Shown here piece by piece: positions 32,890 to 45,592 of a stretch of 64,000 nucleotides of DNA. The stretch spans positions 1-64,000 of the forward strand of contig JAHQIW010005108.1 of NCBI GenBank assembly GCA_019055375.1. The letters run 5' to 3'. A model generated the notes under the pieces. That model worked only from the letters and a program-made list of their open reading frames with translations. It searched no databases and was not told where the DNA came from. A program made the translations under genes and the position numbers. This DNA comes from Parelaphostrongylus tenuis (lineage: Eukaryota; Nematoda; Chromadorea; Rhabditida; Metastrongylidae). Each line of letters begins with the position of its first letter. Within the stretch, counting starts at the first letter, position 1.

Positions 32890-34120
32890 ATGATGCATAA
32901 AAATCATTAAATGTATCAAAGTCTTTCTCAAGAATGTAACAACTGTTAGAAAAGAATGATTTTTGGATTAAAACCTTGGTAGAGCTTTTTGACAAGATTT
33001 ATTGTGGTGTTCCTAAAATGAAAAGACTGGCCATGAAGGAGAATTTGAAAGAAAACTTGAAAGATTAATTGACAGAACTCAAAATATACCTTGAAATGCC
33101 CTGGTTCTGCAAGTAACAATCGTGCCTAGGAGATTTCTTAGAATGAGATTATTTTAGAAGTTTATGAGCACAGGAGGAGATTACAACACAGAATAACCAA
33201 TCTATTCACGTCCTGAAATTCTTCCCCGCTCGTACCTTTCATTTCTTCTTTCCGTGAGTGGAGATGCCCCTCGTATGTTGTTTACGACCATCGGCTATTT
33301 TCCCCCAACTGTGTTCTTCCTTTAAAAATATGTTTGCAGATAACAACTTGAATAAGAAAATTGTTATGGGAAAAATGGACATTATGTCAGAGACATTGCT
33401 GTAGACTGTATCCGATGTTATCTCATCGATAACTCTTAAGAATCTTTCTATCATTGGAAGACTTCAGAACAAATTACCGACTGGAATCATACCGCTATAC
33501 CTATCCATTTAAACTATACCATGAACATGATATAATGCCACGACTTTTATTACTGGACTTAGGCATTAATTTTACCTGCTCTACTTATTTAACGTCGAAT
33601 ATCCATGTTGTAATAACGTGCCCCTCCTCCAGTTCCCACCTCTCCAAATGACTTCTACCGACTCATCTGTAGATTGCTGCAGCCCCCATAGTACTCGCAC
33701 ACTTCTTTGTCCGCCAAATGCCCGAGGTGGATATCTGTATGTTGACGCCATGGCAAACAAATTGTTTTATGCGTAGTTTAATTAGGATATTCATAGTTAT
33801 GTATGCGAGGAGTTGAAGGACATACACTTATAGGTTACGAATAATCACTGTACGAGAAGGAACAATCGTATTTAGGGGAATCAAGTAGAGCAAGCTTCTG
33901 CTCTGTACATTGTTTCAGCATAGCAAGTTCCACCTTTTGCTTAGGTGTATACACCTTTGTATATATTCTTATAGAATCAACCCATAAGTTCTTTCGCAAT
34001 TTGACTCTTTCGTTGATTGATTTGTTACTCATCTACAGAGTCAGTTAATCAACAATATCTCCCTATCATAATCAATGATGTGAAATGATTTGCTGAGCAA
34101 AGATCAAATTCCTTATTATC
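32890..34120. other. No recognisable feature
   Basis: AT-rich sequence with short unassignable frames only. Confidence 0.45.
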
Positions 34121-34127
34121 AAAAAGA

Positions 34128-34715
34128 TTGAGGTTGGCATTCCAAAATGTTAGCAAGGTCACTTTTCAGCTGGTAGTAGACTTTGAAATTTTTTCAAACG
34201 CAGATGCTGCTTCAAGGAGCGAAGAGATGACTATCCAGTGGAGCAATATCGGTGTCATACGGTGGATGTGGTACCATGGTTCGGCGCGGTTTTTCCAAAA
34301 TGTAGCGAGTCCATATTACAACGCGAGGTCGAGCGTTGCTTTAAAGAACGATAACATTGATCTGTTTCGAAAGTTTATCTCTCATTGCTACTGCCAAGTT
34401 CCGAAGTTGTTCATCGTATATGTCGTCATGGGGGCACGAGGGAAAGGGGTAGAGAGAGGCCGAATGGTTCTGATGCCCGCCGCGGCTCGGAGCGCAGCTG
34501 CTATCCACCCTCACCACTCCTGGGCGGTCAACAACGAACGCCTCATGGAACGCTCAGCCACGGCGCCCTCGAGATTTTCTGAGGAGGTGCTCGAAGAGTA
34601 TTCTACAACGTTCAAGAAGAAGACGGAAGAAAACGAATCAAATGCTAGAAGTACTGGCTTGGATCCGCACAATGGAAAAGGATGGAACTGTGAAGACAAA
34701 TCGAAATTAAAATAA
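34128..34715 (+). CDS. Long open frame, probably not a gene
   Basis: One of the longest open frames in the window (195 codons). Its last third, from about 34430, is SINE-C sequence, which argues that the frame is partly accidental. The first part (MRLAFQNVSKVTFQLVVDF, SVALKNDNIDLFRKF) has no recognisable domain. It could be a terminal exon that has run into a SINE. I consider chance more likely. Confidence 0.15.
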   Translation: MRLAFQNVSKVTFQLVVDFEIFSNADAASRSEEMTIQWSNIGVIRWMWYHGSARFFQNVASPYYNARSSVALKNDNIDLFRKFISHCYCQVPKLFIVYVVMGARGKGVERGRMVLMPAAARSAAAIHPHHSWAVNNERLMERSATAPSRFSEEVLEEYSTTFKKKTEENESNARSTGLDPHNGKGWNCEDKSKLK

Positions 34716-34720
34716 TAAAA
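34430..34720 (+). mobile_element. SINE-C copy
   Basis: The head region (GAGGCCGAATGGTTCTGATG) is followed by the shared body (GGAACGCTCAGCCACGG, GAGTATTCTACAACGTTCAA, AATGCTAGAAGTACTGGC) and an A-rich 3' end. Its 3' part forms the left edge of duplication block 1 right. Confidence 0.7.
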
Positions 34721-37700
34721 AAGTGGAAAAACATGTCGCCACTGATTGTCGGCTTGCTTTCAAGCAATTCCCAAAAAAGCATGCCCTACCAATCACAGAT
34801 AACTGAGAGCACAGACTTCCATGCATAAAACTTGAGCTCAGATTGAGTTGGCGAGTCAATATTTAGAGGCTTGGCGCGTGTTGCTCTTATAGTAATCTAG
34901 GGCTCTTTTTTGGTGATGACAGACTTGAGAAAGCCCTACGTATGCGGTCGCAGCAGAAGCCTTTCGCAGATGATCACGTGTGCTGCGTGGTCGTCGTCGT
35001 CGGTCAATTCACGAGGGCTTCATTGAGACATCTGTGTACAGTACCCTATTTCATCTATAGTAGATAGAGAGCGATGGTGCTGTAGCCGTGTTCAAGTGCC
35101 TTATCAAGGCTAGCAGATTAATCGCTACCATAACAGCCTTTTAGTGGCAACCAAAATTGAAATAGGAAAAAAATGGACAAAACAAGAGTGCGAAGGAAAC
35201 TATGGGACAATCCAGTAAAAGCACAAATATCTGCACAACAAAGCTGTGTTTGAACTATACATACATATGTACATACATACGTATATATGTACATATGTCG
35301 ATCAATTTATGTAAGGTAACTAAAGGCTAACATCTAGACAGTATGATGGAATGGCTGCAATCATGCTAGCCACTGATCTTTTAGGAACTGTATGTTTTGG
35401 GAGATGTACATTCTGTATTGCAATCGCATATTTTATAGGAATATGGGCACTGGAAAATTGTTCGTAATGACTAGAGATCGTATTTCGAAAATGTATGGTG
35501 TATGTTATTGTAAGAGCTCATTATAAATTTCATGCAGGAAGGCTCAGCTTTTGCAGACTATTGTAAAATAGCTGTTGTAAAAATTGTAAGAAAAAGTATG
35601 TCTAACTAAACTTTTTGAACAGAAATCAGATCCACATTAGAAGGTGATTGTCGATTAGACAAAATTTATGGCAGTAGAAGAGTGCCAAGTGGGGAAACTA
35701 CAATCGTGGAAATGAAAAAACTGTATTGTATGGCCAAAAGTACAATTTCTAGGCAATATGGAGAAATTGTTAAGCGCTGTTGTTTGCACAAAGACGAATT
35801 CCCGTCGAATGGAGGATAATGAATAAGTTTTGACTACTAAATAAATTGTGGTACTTGCCCATTATAAGGCGACGAATAAATAATCGACCTCATTCGTTGG
35901 ACAAAAACTTTACATAAGAGTTTTAGTAGTCTTTTAAAAGTTCAGATCTTTGGCTAGCCGTTTTTTTTGGAAACAAACCATTTTTCTTCGACGCTGTCAC
36001 AGAAGGAAAACCTCTGTGTCCAACACGCGCATTTTTCTCGCAAGACAAAGCTCATTCTTCAGACTTTTGGTGGTTATTTGATAGCGTAAGATTCAAGGAT
36101 TCCGATTTAGTGCGTATTTTCTACAAGACCGTTTCTCTGCAGTGTAGCAGAAGAAATAAGATTGACCTTACATAAGCGATCATGAGTTCTTTGGCCAATT
36201 CACGGGCCATGGACAACAAGGGAGGAAGGGGCTGGAGCAATGATCGATAGATTTTCTTATATGACAGTGCGAAAATTGCTATTCAATTAGAAATCGCTTC
36301 TCAATTTTTGAAGGAAACTTTAGATCAAATGCATACTCTTACAAGATTTTCTGTAAACACCCATGTGCTTTTCGTGCCTAAGCGAAGTGTTAATTGATTT
36401 GCGTGACGATTTGAATTTAATTTTATTCTAAATTTTTACAGCGTTATAAAATGGTCTTCTCAAATAATCGGTAACGTATCATGCTAGCTACAGATTTGAG
36501 CTTCCGAATGATTACTAACACTATTGTGAAAAACTCCTGTCCAGCGAACGGAGTCAAACTTTTTTTTGACGCCTTATGATGGAAGAGAACAAAAATTTTG
36601 TGAAAAGTGCATCGAAGTATGATGTAAGGTGAACGTTAGCATTATTTATTTCTTCCAAAAAACTATTCTACGCAAAAATTTCAGAGAATTAGAAGTACAA
36701 CGTTTTTGAAGGAATGTTTTCAAGCTGCACTTGCAAGACAGGCAGTAGAAATGTACAATAATTGTGGAAAAATATTTTTTTTGGCAAGAAGTCGTTTCCG
36801 TCAAAAATTGAAAATCTTAGGAGAGGCAGGCGCTTCTTCCACGGCAAATACCTTTGAAGAAGTTTCTTCAGTGATATTACACCTTTCTGCGATAACGTAT
36901 TGCCTTGAGAATCTAGAATCTACCATGATAATTAGCAGTGACCCCGTTTTGAAGTAGGAGTAACTAGTTAGTCATTCCGAAAGTGAAACGGATTCTTCTC
37001 TTCTCTGCTTTAGTGCACCACGAGGGCTTTTTTAGAAAGCAAACCTAGAGCTGGAATTGATAACCTATAGAGCGACAACTACTATATTAAGGACAAAGTT
37101 CCCCAACCCTCACCAAAAATTCGATTTTTATGTTTCATTCACAAGTTCATGTTTGTATCGGCTATTGTGAATTCATGACAGTATCTGAGAAATATTTCTA
37201 TAGGGAGCTTATGAGTCTACGGTGCGTTGAAGGAGAAGTACACGACATTGATTTGTCGGAAACGTGCGCTGATTCAGCAAGACAGTGTCAAACCTCGCGC
37301 CGCAAAAAAAGCTTGATGACTTGGAGAGAACCAAGATCTTGCCGCACCCAGTCTACAGTTCACTTTCTGCTTCGTCCGATTACGGTCTTTTCCGCTCAAT
37401 GGAAGTTTCCTACGTGGACGTCGATTCGAGACTTTTGATCAGGTTGAAGGGCATATCAGGAGTTACGTTGATTCAAAGTCCAAGAAATGGCGACTTTTAG
37501 CAAATCCGGAGACTTACACATCGTTGGCAGAAGTTCGTGGATAATGTTGGTCGCTATGGTGAAGAATAGTGTTGCTCTTTTCAATTGAATTTATGTATGA
37601 ACTCTAAATTTTCAGCGAATGTCTGGGAACTTTGTCCTCAATCTCATAAAATCCTACGAAAAAGCCGTGTACGGCAAAAGACCATCAAGAAACCAGTGTA

Positions 37701-40700
37701 TCACATGTGATACACACAGCCCACAAGGGATCAAATGAAACGACCTCTTTGGAAGGAACGAAAATGTTTTCCTTACCTCGGAAGCATTGATAATTAAAGG
37801 CGAATAAATGGCACGGAGGATCGGCAACAGCTGTTCCCATCCACAACAAACAAGTCACTGTTATTACCCGTTACTCGACTAGCACTGTAATGTACGTAGT
37901 TACACATGAGATTCCCTATCCGACGAGAATCTAGGTAAAACTCAACACTGACGAGACCTTGCTTACGTGTTTCATTAAGGCGTCTGAATGTAGTAAAACT
38001 CTAACACCAAATTTCATGGACTGGAGATACTACCGAAAGCATTTGTGAATCGTAGTTTGAGCTATTTTCTTTTGTTATTGAAGAAACCGCCGTCAACAAG
38101 ACTTACTGGCTGTAGAGTAAGCTTAATTCCGACGACACCATAATACTGCCTATTTTTCGAAGTGAATCATCAGTTAGCCTCCATTTTCGAAGTTACAATT
38201 ACCGAAAGGCGCGCGTATGGCGCAGTGTTAGAGGTGCTGTGCGCGGAATACAAGCTTGATGTTTCGATCTCGCACTCATGGCACAAGCTATCCATCCTTC
38301 CGAGGTCGGTGTATTGGTACCGGACTGGTCGCAGGCTTGCCTGCAAGGATAAGCAGCACTGACTCGATACAGTAGGAGGCCACCGCGAGTCATTGTAAAG
38401 GCCAGATATGCATTTACCTCAAACGAAGTCGAAAAATTGGAAACTAATGCTTGGCGCATCTCTCAGGGATTGATCACGGCGGAAGCCTTATCCTTTATCC
38501 TTCATTAGTCAAAATTGGTACTGACATCACATTCCTCCTCATATGGAGAGTATGATGCCAATACAAGACTGAGCAGTCCTTTATATATTTCCTTTTTAAC
38601 CTTTTAGGGACGGCAGTTGATCAATCGCACAGCACAATTCCCAGGGGCGCGCGATTTTTGTTACTAAATCAAGGTTTTTCATCCATTTAGATGGTGAAAC
38701 CTTAGGTTATTTTGTGTTGCTATGATATTCTATGATTTTTTCTCTAGTGCATATAAACTTTTGTATGCGATAAAAACTTTGAGTGCAAAACGTAATCTTT
38801 TTTCGCTTTCGTAACGCTCTAGTGTAAATTTTTATGAAACCCATTGCAGCACCGAAATCTTCGCAATTTGGCCTGTCAAAGAAATTAGTAAGAGTTAAGC
38901 GAAGAACCGCGTACACAAGCCTCAGGCGAGCAAATAAAGCAATTTTTCTCCGCTGCTACAAATAATAAAAAGGCTTTTCAAAATTCAGACATGTTGTTGA
39001 AATCGAATGAATACCAAGTGCCTAGGAGAAAAGTTTTGTTCAGCAAGAAAGACCTTTGAACAATTATGTATCTCAGCTGCTACGCGTCATCCATTAGGGT
39101 TTGAAAGCTGACTTTTCCACTCTCTTCTTTTTTTCTCCTTCTCTCCTTCCTGAGAGCACTACAATAACACGAATTATCTGACGTTCAAGAATGTAAGGAA
39201 AGCAGTAATATGAGAAACGCCTTGAATGTCGGAGCAGAAGTGAGCACAATGTTTTGTAAAATGTCTGTTGTTAGACCCTCCGACAATGTATAATTTTGAA
39301 CGAGCTACTCTTTGTGATTATATTACTACAGTGAAATTGTCTGAGTTAAGTAGCATGATGCTTGGCAGCTGAAGCCTATGCTTCAGGCTGATCAATCGGC
39401 AATAAAAATTGTCGAATAAGGAGTACTGCATAGCACAGATTTATTATGTTTGGCCTTTGATACGGAAAACATTTTTCTTCTTCTGAAAACTTTAGAGCAA
39501 CTCTATCGCTCCAACTGGTTGCTTCACATTCTGAATGTAATCAATTCAGTACAAGCCTTTGATATCACATTTTGTCGGTCACTTCTGAGAGCCAAAAGTT
39601 GCGGTTGTGACTACGAAGCCAGTCTTTTAGCAAATTGAAGTTATTTATGCACAAAAAGCATATGAGCGTGCAAACAAAGTCATGGAGCGTATGCAGAATA
39701 AACGAAGTGCAGAAATTCATTGCTCGCGATGGTTGCGCGCTTTCAAGCGCTCGTTACTTTTCATTGCGATTTTTACTATCTGTGAACGAGCTTGGAATTT
39801 CTTATTGTACGTCCATAGAATATAGGCATCACCACTATTTACATACAAACTACGTTGTGTATGGATGACACAGTCCACCCAACTTCTAACGCTTTGCAAA
39901 CTGATTGTGCCCATATAATCTCACGGCTTGCAAGAATTAGCGCTTTTTAAATGTAATAGACAATTACAAAACCATCATAATATACAATAACACGCTTTAC
40001 ATACAATATCCATCTGAATCTTTTCGTTTTTTTTCATTAAATCTGGACTTTATTTGAGCCATTTTAACAGGTATATAAATTCCACAGGCAGCACGTAGTG
40101 TCAGCAACAAGAGTTATGTGCCGTAGAATTTGAATTTCTATAATCTTGCTAGAAATTGGTATTAAGAAGAGGTGGCATGAACCAGAGGTGGAGAATTTCC
40201 TCACATTAGTATAAGTGGGACGTCAACATTTTCAAAGCTGGTGACAGACAGAAGGTCTCTGATATGCTGATAGATCTGCGGAACCATCTCGATGTGGTTT
40301 CACTGAAATCGTCGTCTATTTGGAGAGGCGGAGAATGAGCGAGAAAGGAGAATGTTCCTGTAAGCATTAGATTAGAAGAAAGTGGGTACAGTTCGTTAAG
40401 ACGGCTACAAGTATTTGAGTCGATCTCGTTTGGTGGACAGGAATTTTTCATAGGAGTTTTAGAGATCATGCGAAACCTCGAGTCTCTGGCTAGAGAAAAT
40501 TTCAGAACACCTTTTATAGCGCTGTAAAGTCTAAGGTCAGATTATGTTTCACGCGACCACATGTTTTTTTCTTATCTCCCTTATATTTCGCTAGGCAAAC
40601 TCTTTTCTCAAAGTGCGTACTCATTTTATAGCAGAAGCTTCGAAGTACTCAACAATTTGTTTGCTTTTTGAAAAAACTCCTTTGATTGTTGATCTCCTCT

Positions 40701-41320
40701 GGTCTTTTGATCTTCGCTTCAAACCTCACCGGACAGAGCTCACTCCTTAGACTATCAGTAATCATCTGATAGCATAATGCTTGCCGATTCTATCAATATG
40801 CTTTTTTCCAGGAAATACAGTTCAACAGGTAAAATAAGATCTAGTTTTATATTTTCGGCAAATTGTTTACCGGCTATTCGACAAGACGAGGGCCTCGACA
40901 GGGCGGGTGAGGCGGGGTGACAGATATATTGTTATTCAATTGCAAATTTCTCGTCCGCTTAAAAGAAATACCTGATAAAAGGATTTACTGAGATACTAAG
41001 AGAGCTTCTTCACACACTGATATGCTTTTCGGCTTCAACGAAGTTATAATGCGGCGTGAAAAAAGGCGAAAGGAGAATGTGAAACAAATTTTTATTCTGG
41101 ACGCTACAGAGTTATGAAAGGGTTTTAATAAAAGCCTCTAATGAGTGGTAGCCAGAGATTTGAGATTTCAAATGATTACTAACACTCCTGTAAAAAAAAT
41201 TCTTGCTCAGCGATTATGATTGCCTCAAATATTTGTTGCCGTCTAACGGAATTGTACCGATAAGTGCACACAAATTCTAATTAACGTACATGTGCGGTCA
41301 AAAGACAGACCTCTCCTTCT
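34620..41320 (+). repeat. Segmental duplication block 1, right copy
   Basis: Partner of about 30-6700 in direct orientation, roughly 34.6 kb apart. The right end is at about 41320, after GTGCGGTCAAAAGACAGACC, matching GTGGTCACAGGACAGACTTC in the left copy. Its frames at 36706-36957 and 37130-37438 correspond to 2081-2290 and 2460-2822 but have drifted. Confidence 0.85.
38203..38505 (+). mobile_element. SINE-A copy in block 1 right
   Basis: ATGGCGCAGTGTTAGAGG (A box) and TGATGTTTCGATCTCGC (B box), then the shared body and a TTATCCTTTATCC tail. It is orthologous in position to the copy at 3524. Confidence 0.85.
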
Positions 41321-41373
41321 CAGACAATACATATCTATAATCATGTGAAGTAGAGGAATGATACCTGCATGCG

Positions 41374-42190
41374 ATGACATGTTGGCTTAAGCAATGCGAA
41401 GAACTTTTCCCCAAACTTATACATGTGTTTGAATTTCCGCTAATTTCGCTGGACTTTGAACATCTCAACGAGACTGTAAAGTCGGCGAATCCAGAAATAC
41501 CAAGAGAAGAACTTAACACATTCCCAGTGATATCTACAGAAGAGGACACAAACATAGTACCTTAAACTTTTTCAAATTGAAATATGCACCTTACCTACCT
41601 TTACGCAGCAATATACGGAACGATAACATTGGACATCACAAAGTTGCGGAAAGGTTGGTTTTTTGGAACTTAAGATATACATATGCAACTGTAAATGTGC
41701 ATATTCACAAAATTACGTATATACAAATCATGCAAATAATCCAGGTACCACCTGCTGGTTCCTATCGGATACTCATATAAAACGCAAATAAATAGGTTTT
41801 ATCTCACAAAAGTTTTACAATAAACACGTCTGTTATAACAAATGGAATGCAAACAATCTTATACACCTAAAAATAACACTTTCTACGATCCTTGAAACCC
41901 AAACTCTTCACAAACAGCCTCTAAAGTATTTGCTCGTATCTCAGCAGTTCCGTAAACTCTGTGAAAAGTATGCGGTATTTCAATGCACTGCTATTTACAT
42001 TAATCACACTAAATATACGTTAACTAAAACCGGAACATTTCACATTCACATCGAAACAATAATCCACCATTTACTTATTCTTAAAGTGGACATAAAAACA
42101 CTTTGGCTAATAAATGGTGAATTGGAAGCCATCCAAACTTCTCAAATTCCATTAATATACCTACCACATCCAATCAGACATTACAACTGA
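41374..42190 (+). other. Cluster of AT-rich open frames, unknown
   Basis: Three consecutive plus-strand frames (41374-41565, 41577-41780, 41930-42190) lie in very AT-rich sequence just beyond duplication block 1. The first reads like ordinary protein (ANPEIPREELNTFPVIST, ending EDTNIVP). AATAAA-like signals occur near 41786 and 41820. I recognise no family. It may be the 3' end of a gene, a decayed gene or organelle-like DNA. Base composition differs from the flanks. Confidence 0.25.
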
Positions 42191-42654
42191 TACATATTTG
42201 AATTATGTTTAGATCATTTTGGCAAATACAGGTCCACAATGCCTCATGGATATGCTCTAAGAGCCATCTTGCCAGCATTCTGAAAAGAATTCTGTAAAAA
42301 AAACAAGAAACGGTGTGCCCTTTACAGCAACTTTATTGAGCAGGCTTTTCAGTAATCATAACATATGGCTTAAGTTAATTTCATGGTGCGGTAGTTGAAT
42401 AAAAAACGATTGGCGTTTCGGCTCAACATTTGAATGAGATGAGAGCATCACGAGGGCTGCTCACGTAAAACAGACCAAAATATGCGATTTTAAGAATAGT
42501 GAGCAAGGGAAATTACTAACCGCCCAGAAATTCCGATCGACAGTGGTTCACATGAATACAATTTCCATGTGATAAGATGCTCTTGGAAGCCACTAATATA
42601 TTCTATATTGCTGCAGCAACTGTTGAGTATGGAGATCCAAAAACGTTGTATATG

Positions 42655-42740
42655 TAAAACGTTGAAGGCGGTTAGCGTGGGACGCGAGTTCAATTCTCTC
42701 CGAGATTTAAAGCTTTGCAAATCACTCAACTAAGACGGGT
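42655..42740 (+). repeat. SINE-B tRNA-like fragment
   Basis: GGCGGTTAGCG, GCGAGTTCAATTCTC (B-box-like) and a short tail (AGCTTTGCAAATCACTC) match the 3' half of SINE-B. Confidence 0.5.
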
Positions 42741-42949
42741 AAATGAGGAGTATTTGTAGCGCTGGATGAAGATTTCAGTTTAGAGGCTGTAACCGCTGTT
42801 GAGGTACATGAATGTCTGTATCTTAAAGAACTAGCATCGCATGCAGTGTAAAGTATCATTTTCAAAGAGTGATTTGTTACTTTCTTATATCCAACCGCTA
42901 TGATGAATTTGGGACATTTTTTGGAAGAAAGGATAAACTTGAACACTTA

Positions 42950-43356
42950 GATAACCCCAAGACCGACTATCTATTAACCTCGGCATAAATTGAATAAATG
43001 AAAAGCTTTCCTGCTGTTAGCCGTTAGCCGTTCCGAAGTGTTATTGATATTATTTATTGAATATTAGCGAAGCATGAAACAATACAATTAGTAATGCAGC
43101 TTGAATACACAATATTCGAGGTGCCTAACGTTTCGGCGGGTCGCCTTCGTTAGAGCCTGGAAAGATCACATTGATCCACAATCCACTAAGCCAAAAACCT
43201 CCATAATCCTAGCAGAAAACGTTAGAATGGTTAGAAATGTGTTTTAGATCGCATAGTTAAAGCTTCATTTTGAAACACTCACCGTTTTGATGTTTGGGTC
43301 AACCAATTATTAATTGAGACCAGCTGTTTAACGTCAGTGCATCAATGGGTTGTGTA
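42950..43356 (-). mobile_element. PLE 3' end fragment
   Basis: It matches the 3' untranslated end of PLE1 (49675-50040) over about 330 bases, including the hammerhead region and TTGATCCACAATCCACT. It extends further to the ATGCCGAGGTTAATAGA word also found at 56.6 kb. The retrozyme B insertion follows directly. Confidence 0.8.
43123..43158 (-). ncRNA. PLE-type hammerhead remnant
   Basis: GGCT, CTAACGA, AGGCGACCCGCC, GAAACGTT, then AGGC. G5 of the core is A, so it is probably inactive. Confidence 0.6.
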
Positions 43357-43398
43357 AAGTACAGATAAGACATGCGGTCTGGTAAGGGCTCTTGTACA

Positions 43399-43442
43399 GC
43401 CCGATACACGTGTTTCGTCTTTACAGACTCGTCAGTCAGGGC
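43399..43442 (-). ncRNA. Hammerhead ribozyme B with bulged stem I
   Basis: GCCCTGA (one extra T) opposite TCGGGC, then CTGACGA, stem II GTCT/AGAC fully paired with GTAA loop, GAA, ACACGTGT and A17. The core is intact; the bulge in stem I may reduce folding. Confidence 0.82.
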
Positions 43443-43667
43443 AGAACCCGTCGTCTTTCGATATTTTTGAAGTCAGTTCTCTCGGAAGCTCTGCTCCCTT
43501 ACAGAGAGTTATCGAAGACGAAGCGTTTTACTCTCTATGTCAAGCGAAATTTTCACCTAATACAGTGTTTTCGCACTCGATTGCTCGCTGGCTGGTATTT
43601 TTATCGTATTATATCTTTCCTTCGAGTGCTTCATTAAGACCACGCTCAAATTTCAATAAATCCTTTC

Positions 43668-43810
43668 ATTATTATTTGAGCCAACTTGTCATGTGGTCTG
43701 GTAAGGGCTCTTGCACAGCCCGATACACGTGTTTCCTATACGAGTCTGTAAAGACGAAACACGTGTATCGGGCTGTACAAGAGCCCTTACCAGACCACAT
43801 GACAACTTGG
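43668..43810. repeat. Head-to-head ribozyme palindrome
   Basis: The minus segment ending at GAAACACG (43728-43735) and the plus segment starting CGAGTCTGTAAAGACG (43741) are mirror copies of the same retrozyme region, diverging from the junction. Neither has a complete ribozyme. Confidence 0.85.
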
Positions 43811-43934
43811 GTCAAATAATAATGAAAGGATTTATTCAAATTTAAGCGTGGTCTTAATCAAGCACTCGAAGGAAAGGTATAATACAGATAAGACAGATAA
43901 AGTACAGAACTTTTGCGTCATCAATATCCAGTAT

Positions 43935-44155
43935 CAATCATTATGAGTGGGTTCAGTGTTGATAGCAACTACCCACGCCAGTCCGCTGGCGGTTGGCTGC
44001 TCACAGATAGATACGTTGTAGCGTAGAAAGAGTGGTGTCAAAACGCTCGTCGCTGGTGCAACGGTTCAAGCGCGCGATCCTGCATAAGGTGAAGTGTGGG
44101 CTTGAGTACCACCTGACGTAAATGTTTTGCACATCACTCCACATCACTGGGTACA
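43935..44155 (+). mobile_element. SINE-B copy
   Basis: The body (GTGGGTTCAGTGTTGATAGC, CCGCTGGCGGTTGGCTGC, GATAGATACGTTGTAGCG), the tRNA-like part (TGGTGCAACGGTTC) and the tail (CATCACTCCACATCACTGGG) are all present, inserted between the retrozyme and a PLE fragment. Confidence 0.75.
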
Positions 44156-44794
44156 TTATTGCATATATCGCGCTAAAGGCGTTCAAACAAAAAGAGTTCT
44201 GCTTGAACATGCGCACCTTCAGTCTGATACGAACTTCTTCATGGTCCATCTGATTGTCCTCATTGTGTCTTACCTGAACAGCGTTAAAGCAAAGCACCGT
44301 TTGAAAAAAACCTTTATCGATTTACGTTGAGAAGAGAAACGGTTTGGGTTGCGAAAGGTTGTGCTTGATTGTGGAAGAGACAGTTTTTCAAAAGCTGCCT
44401 CATCCTTTGCCGAGACTCGATAATTGCGCCACTCAAACACACGATGGTCATTGTAATCCGTATCCATTTTATCAACTTGGTCTGTATCCAGTCGCAGTTT
44501 TGCTGGTATCTAAAACAAACGAGTAATCACGAACTTGACCCCTGCTTCCAACTTTGCTGTGGAATACTTCATTATGACGAAGAAAAAGAGAGTACTGAAT
44601 AGTGGAATTGAAAAAAATATATTTTGTAAGCAATAACACTTTCAAGTTCTTCGTCTGTCCAAAAGTGTTGAATAAGCATCACAGCAGCATTAACCCCTCT
44701 TTTACTACCAAGTGATATTAAATTTCTCCATACCTTCATAATCATGAGTTGAAACATTTCCATCAATCTCCCAGGCTGCTGCTTTCCCTTAACG

Positions 44795-45085
44795 AAGATG
44801 TGTATCGTTGAAGCTGGTCTATGTGATTTGTTTGATTTTCCAGAATTTCTATGTAGGGACATTAGCATCTGACGCAATTGAGTAGATGTTAATACTGCCT
44901 CACCCACAATTCTCCTTCAAAGTGACCCTACGAATACTGCAACACAGTAATATTCTATCGACTTGCACTTCCACGAGTGAGTCTACATTTAATCCTGCTT
45001 ACATCGAAGAGACTTGCGCAAGTAGCCGAATTTCGATGCTCAGTATTCGGTTGTTCTCCTTTGGTTAAGCGCTCGATCATGAAGT
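44795..45085 (-). pseudogene. PLE N-terminal ORF fragment
   Basis: It aligns with 52190-52500 of PLE1 (shared CGATGAAGCTGGTCTA-like, AATTTCGATGCTCAGTATTC/ATTTCGATATCCAGAATTC and TTGGTTCTCCTTTGG-like words). It therefore encodes a decayed part of the region before the PLE reverse transcriptase. Frames are broken. No RT or endonuclease follows. Confidence 0.7.
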
Positions 45086-45549
45086 CGTCCTGTTTCATGA
45101 AATTTGAGACAACTTAATGTTCTAAGCAGCGACGGAGGAAAACCACCGTCTGCCCATCTAAGCGTATTCTCCAAGTGACAGGACTTTCTTTACTGGTCGC
45201 AAATGTTTTGCTAGTATATCCACGAAATAAAGCCCAGGATCCACTATTTCTAAACCTCGGCATGAATAGAATAATTCAGTGTTTTTGTGTGTAATGCAAA
45301 ATTTAGATGTGAAACATAATTTCATTTTCATTGAACTAAACACAGTGCTGAGATTGTAGAGATTCAAGCTTTCTAATGACTATTATAGATAGAAGTAGAG
45401 ATGCTTTGGCAGCGTAAAAGACCTCTGAAAAGTCGAGGGCCGAAAACGACTGCCACCGTTCTCAAAGGGTTAAATTATCTCAATATGCCTTGCAATCATT
45501 TTTGAGCCACGCATGTCAGTGGTCTGTTATAGGAGGGCTGACTTATAGA

Positions 45550-45592
45550 GCCCGATACACGTGTCTCGATCTTGCGATCTCGTCAGTCGGGC
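45550..45592 (-). ncRNA. Hammerhead ribozyme B (A14 to G)
   Basis: GCCCGA/TCGGGC stem I, CTGACGA, stem II GATC/GATC with GCAA loop, then GAG instead of GAA, ACACGTGT and A17. The A14 change should abolish activity. Confidence 0.8.

Larger units (their letters stand above)
43360..43895 (-). mobile_element. Retrozyme family B, insertion with 13-bp TSD
   Basis: Perfect direct repeats TACAGATAAGACA at 43360-43372 and 43883-43895 bracket the element. From left to right it holds a minus-strand partial, one full minus monomer of 319 bases (43405-43723), a minus fragment ending inside a ribozyme at about 43735, a five-base junction, and a plus-strand partial starting inside a ribozyme core (about 43741) and running to 43882. 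The head-to-head junction makes a palindrome of about 65-base arms. It sits immediately beside a PLE 3' end. Confidence 0.88.

Noticed and set aside
34128..34715. One of the longest plus-strand open frames in the window, as a real gene
   Set aside because: Its C-terminal third is SINE-C sequence and no domain is visible; listed only at low confidence.
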